DNA of 31,640 bases from contig JAEDLC010000009.1 in the NCBI GenBank assembly GCA_016295505.1, positions 1-31,640 of the forward strand, read 5' to 3'. Made by a program: the position numbers and the translations under genes. The notes beneath the pieces are model-generated. The model searched no databases. It had not been told where the DNA came from and saw only the letters and a program-made list of their open reading frames with translations. Of this stretch, positions 29,862 to 31,640 are shown in pieces; positions within the stretch are counted from its first letter, which is position 1; each line of letters starts with the position of its first letter. The DNA is from Dorea sp. GTDB taxonomy: Bacteria; Bacillota_A; Clostridia; Lachnospirales; Lachnospiraceae.

Positions 29862-30803
29862 ATGAAATATTACGAAATCCCGCATACGGATATGCGGCAG
29901 TCAGCGATTGTTCAAGGATGCATGCGTCTGAAAGGAATGAACTATGCAGAGGTAGAAAAGATTGTCAATACTTGTCTGGAAAATGGGATCAATAGTTTTG
30001 ACCATGCAGATGTGTACGGCACAGCCGGAATGCGTGGGGAATGTGAGGAATTATTCGGGCAGGTTCTGGAAAGAAATCCGGGACTTCGCGATCAGATATT
30101 TATTCAGAGCAAATGTGGAATATGCAAGGGAAATTATGATTATTATGATTTTTCAAAAGCGCACATACTGGAAGCTGTGGATGGAATTCTGCGCAGACTG
30201 AAGACAGATCATCTGGATGCACTTCTTCTCCATCGTCCGGATACACTGATGGAGCCGGAAGAAGTAGCAGATGCATTTGATACCTTATATCGGGACGGAA
30301 AGGTTCTTTCCTTTGGAGTATCGAATATGAATCCGGGACAGGTAGAACTGCTTGCCCGCGCGGTTTCACAGCCACTGGTGTTTAATCAGCTCCAGATGAG
30401 TATTGCCCACTGCCCGATGATTGATACTGGACTCAGTGTAAATAACAGGATTCCGCAGGCTGTGGATTATGAAGGTGGAATACTGGAATATTCCAGATTA
30501 AAGGAAATGACGATTCAGGCATGGTCACCGTTCCAGAAGGGCTTCTTCGAAGGTCCGTTCCTTGCAGACAGAGATACATACGGTGAGTTGAACGCATATA
30601 TTGATGAACTTGCTGAGAAGTATGAAGTTACGAATACGGCAATTGCTGTGGCATGGATCCTCCGTCATCCGGCACATATGCAGGTGATCTTAGGAACAAC
30701 AAATCTGAAGAGAATTGCTGAAGCATGTGCGGGAAGTGAGATCACACTTACCCGGGAAGAGTGGTATACCATCTATGCGAAAGCAGGAAAAAAGATCCTG
30801 TAA
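29862..30803 (+). CDS. Aldo/keto reductase (YdhF-like)
   Basis: A 313-residue NAD(P)H-dependent oxidoreductase with the AKR TIM-barrel. The catalytic tetrad is visible: Asp47 and Tyr52 (FDHADVYG), Lys84 (QSKCGI) and His124 (LLHRPD). SFGVSNMNPGQVELL and the cofactor stretch VILGTTNLKRIAEA are typical. It resembles the YdhF group. The frame extends upstream through the mutarotase gene, but AGAGG before the ATG at 29862 marks the start. In this cluster it may reduce an aldehyde released by aldol cleavage, or a ketose/aldose directly; the substrate is unknown. Confidence 0.9.
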   Translation: MKYYEIPHTDMRQSAIVQGCMRLKGMNYAEVEKIVNTCLENGINSFDHADVYGTAGMRGECEELFGQVLERNPGLRDQIFIQSKCGICKGNYDYYDFSKAHILEAVDGILRRLKTDHLDALLLHRPDTLMEPEEVADAFDTLYRDGKVLSFGVSNMNPGQVELLARAVSQPLVFNQLQMSIAHCPMIDTGLSVNNRIPQAVDYEGGILEYSRLKEMTIQAWSPFQKGFFEGPFLADRDTYGELNAYIDELAEKYEVTNTAIAVAWILRHPAHMQVILGTTNLKRIAEACAGSEITLTREEWYTIYAKAGKKIL

Positions 30804-30845
30804 ATAAGAGGCTGTCCTGACCTTTAGATGGACAAACCTTTCTCC

Positions 30846-30874
30846 TTGTTTTTTTCGCGTTAATGAGATATAAT
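30846..30874 (+). promoter_or_regulatory. Promoter of fba
   Basis: TTGTTT (30846-30851) and TATAAT (30869-30874) with a 17-base spacer, 70 bases before the aldolase ATG. The -35 lies in a T-run that may also end the upstream operon; a weak TGTCC/GGACA dyad precedes it. Confidence 0.6.
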
Positions 30875-30943
30875 GTAAAAAGCAAATAAATAAGTCGTGT
30901 TAATGCAATGTTTTTCATGACGAGGAATTGGAGGAATACAATT

Positions 30944-31640
30944 ATGTTAGTATCAGCAAAGGAAATGCTTGATAAAGCAGTAGCAGGCCATTATGCAGTA
31001 GGACAGTTCAATATTAATAACCTTGAGTGGACAAAAGCCATTCTGCTTACAGCAGAAGAGTGCAAGTCTCCTGTTATTCTTGGTGTATCCGAGGGTGCAG
31101 GAAAGTATATGACAGGATTTAAGACAGTAGCAGCTATGGTAGCATCTATGATCGATGATCTCGGAATTACAGTTCCGGTTGCTCTTCATCTGGATCATGG
31201 TACTTATGATGGATGTTATAAATGTATTGAAGCTGGATTCTCTTCTATCATGTTTGACGGATCCAAATATCCAATCGAAGAGAACGTTGCAAAGACAAAA
31301 GAACTGATTGCAGTATGTAAGGAAAAAGGATTATCACTGGAAGCTGAAGTTGGTGCAATCGGTGGAGAAGAAGACGGAGTAGTCGGACAGGGAGAATGTG
31401 CTGATCCTAACGAGTGTAAGATGATTGCTGATCTTGGCGTTGATATGCTGGCAGCAGGTATCGGTAATATTCATGGAAAATATCCGGCTAACTGGGCAGG
31501 ATTAAGCTTTGAGACTCTGGATGCAATCCAGCAGCTGACCGGAGATATGCCACTGGTTCTTCATGGTGGTACAGGTATTCCGGAAGATATGATCAAGAAA
31601 GCAATCGATCTTGGAGTTGCAAAAATCAATGTTAATACAG
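30944..31640 (+). CDS. fba: Class II fructose-bisphosphate aldolase (partial, 3' end cut)
   Basis: The first 232 residues of the glycolytic/gluconeogenic aldolase that splits fructose 1,6-bisphosphate into glyceraldehyde 3-phosphate and dihydroxyacetone phosphate. Metal and catalytic positions are Asp84-His85 (HLDHGTYDG), Glu135 (EAEVGAIGG), His178 (GNIHGKY) and His207 (LHGGTGIP). The frame is open to the last base, and about 50-80 residues are missing. GGAGG precedes the ATG. It has its own promoter and highly expressed-type codon use like tuf, so it is the housekeeping enzyme and distinct from the two aldolases of the neighbouring cluster. Confidence 0.95.
   Translation, partial: MLVSAKEMLDKAVAGHYAVGQFNINNLEWTKAILLTAEECKSPVILGVSEGAGKYMTGFKTVAAMVASMIDDLGITVPVALHLDHGTYDGCYKCIEAGFSSIMFDGSKYPIEENVAKTKELIAVCKEKGLSLEAEVGAIGGEEDGVVGQGECADPNECKMIADLGVDMLAAGIGNIHGKYPANWAGLSFETLDAIQQLTGDMPLVLHGGTGIPEDMIKKAIDLGVAKINVNT

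Noticed and set aside
20991..30803. Sulfoquinovose (sulfoglycolysis) locus
   Set aside because: Isomerase, kinase and aldolase steps are formally similar, but there is no sulfoquinovosidase, sulfolactaldehyde-type reductase of the known family, or sulfonate exporter.
1..31640. Prophage, transposon or CRISPR
   Set aside because: No integrase, transposase, cas gene or regularly spaced repeat was found; composition is even and the genes are chromosomal.

Overview
The window reads as chromosome of a low-to-mid GC anaerobic Firmicute, most likely a gut member of Lachnospiraceae (Clostridia). The basis is the murB-rapZ-whiA-HPr cluster, frequent AGGAGG ribosome binding sites, RpoD-type promoters and protein sequences typical of that group. 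The species cannot be named from the sequence. I see no prophage, insertion sequence, CRISPR array or rRNA.

Layout. (1) 1-730: 3' end of tuf (EF-Tu) with its terminator. (2) 1059-5882: a pentose/deoxysugar locus with a PfkB kinase, an AraC-type regulator, a fucose/arabinose-isomerase-family enzyme and a xylulokinase. (3) 6015-9859: uracil permease, a 174-aa protein of unknown function and a CstA-type transporter. (4) 9887-11811, minus strand: ribose-5-phosphate isomerase B and two HAD hydrolases. (5) 11922-15039: an M24 peptidase, a MurNAc-L-alanine amidase with a SPOR domain, a small membrane protein and a sigma-70-like protein without region 4. (6) 15079-16353, minus strand: a CNNM/CorC-type transporter. 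(7) 16515-20508: murB, rapZ, whiA, an HPr-like protein with Glu at position 15, and a YegS-type lipid kinase. (8) 20590-20661: tRNA-Glu(CTC). (9) 20991-30803: a ten-gene sugar-uptake and catabolism cluster. (10) 30944 to the end: the housekeeping class II fructose-bisphosphate aldolase, cut by the window edge.

The most interesting part is region 9. It encodes a CUT1-type ABC importer without its own ATPase, two divergent class II aldolases on either side of an ADP-dependent glucokinase/phosphofructokinase-family enzyme, an RpiR regulator, a D-lyxose-isomerase-family cupin, a LacX-like mutarotase and an aldo/keto reductase. Together these suggest import of a free aldose, mutarotation, isomerisation to a ketose, phosphorylation with ADP (not ATP) and aldol cleavage to trioses. 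The aldo/keto reductase would deal with an aldehyde product. Two near-identical TGAAAT-AAT-ATTTCA sites flank the promoter of the first gene and are candidate operators for the RpiR protein. The true substrate is not readable from sequence.

Other points of note are the sigma-like protein at 14335, the active-site replacement in the HPr paralogue at 19216, and a 14-bp perfect inverted repeat that contains the start codon of the amidase gene at 13073.
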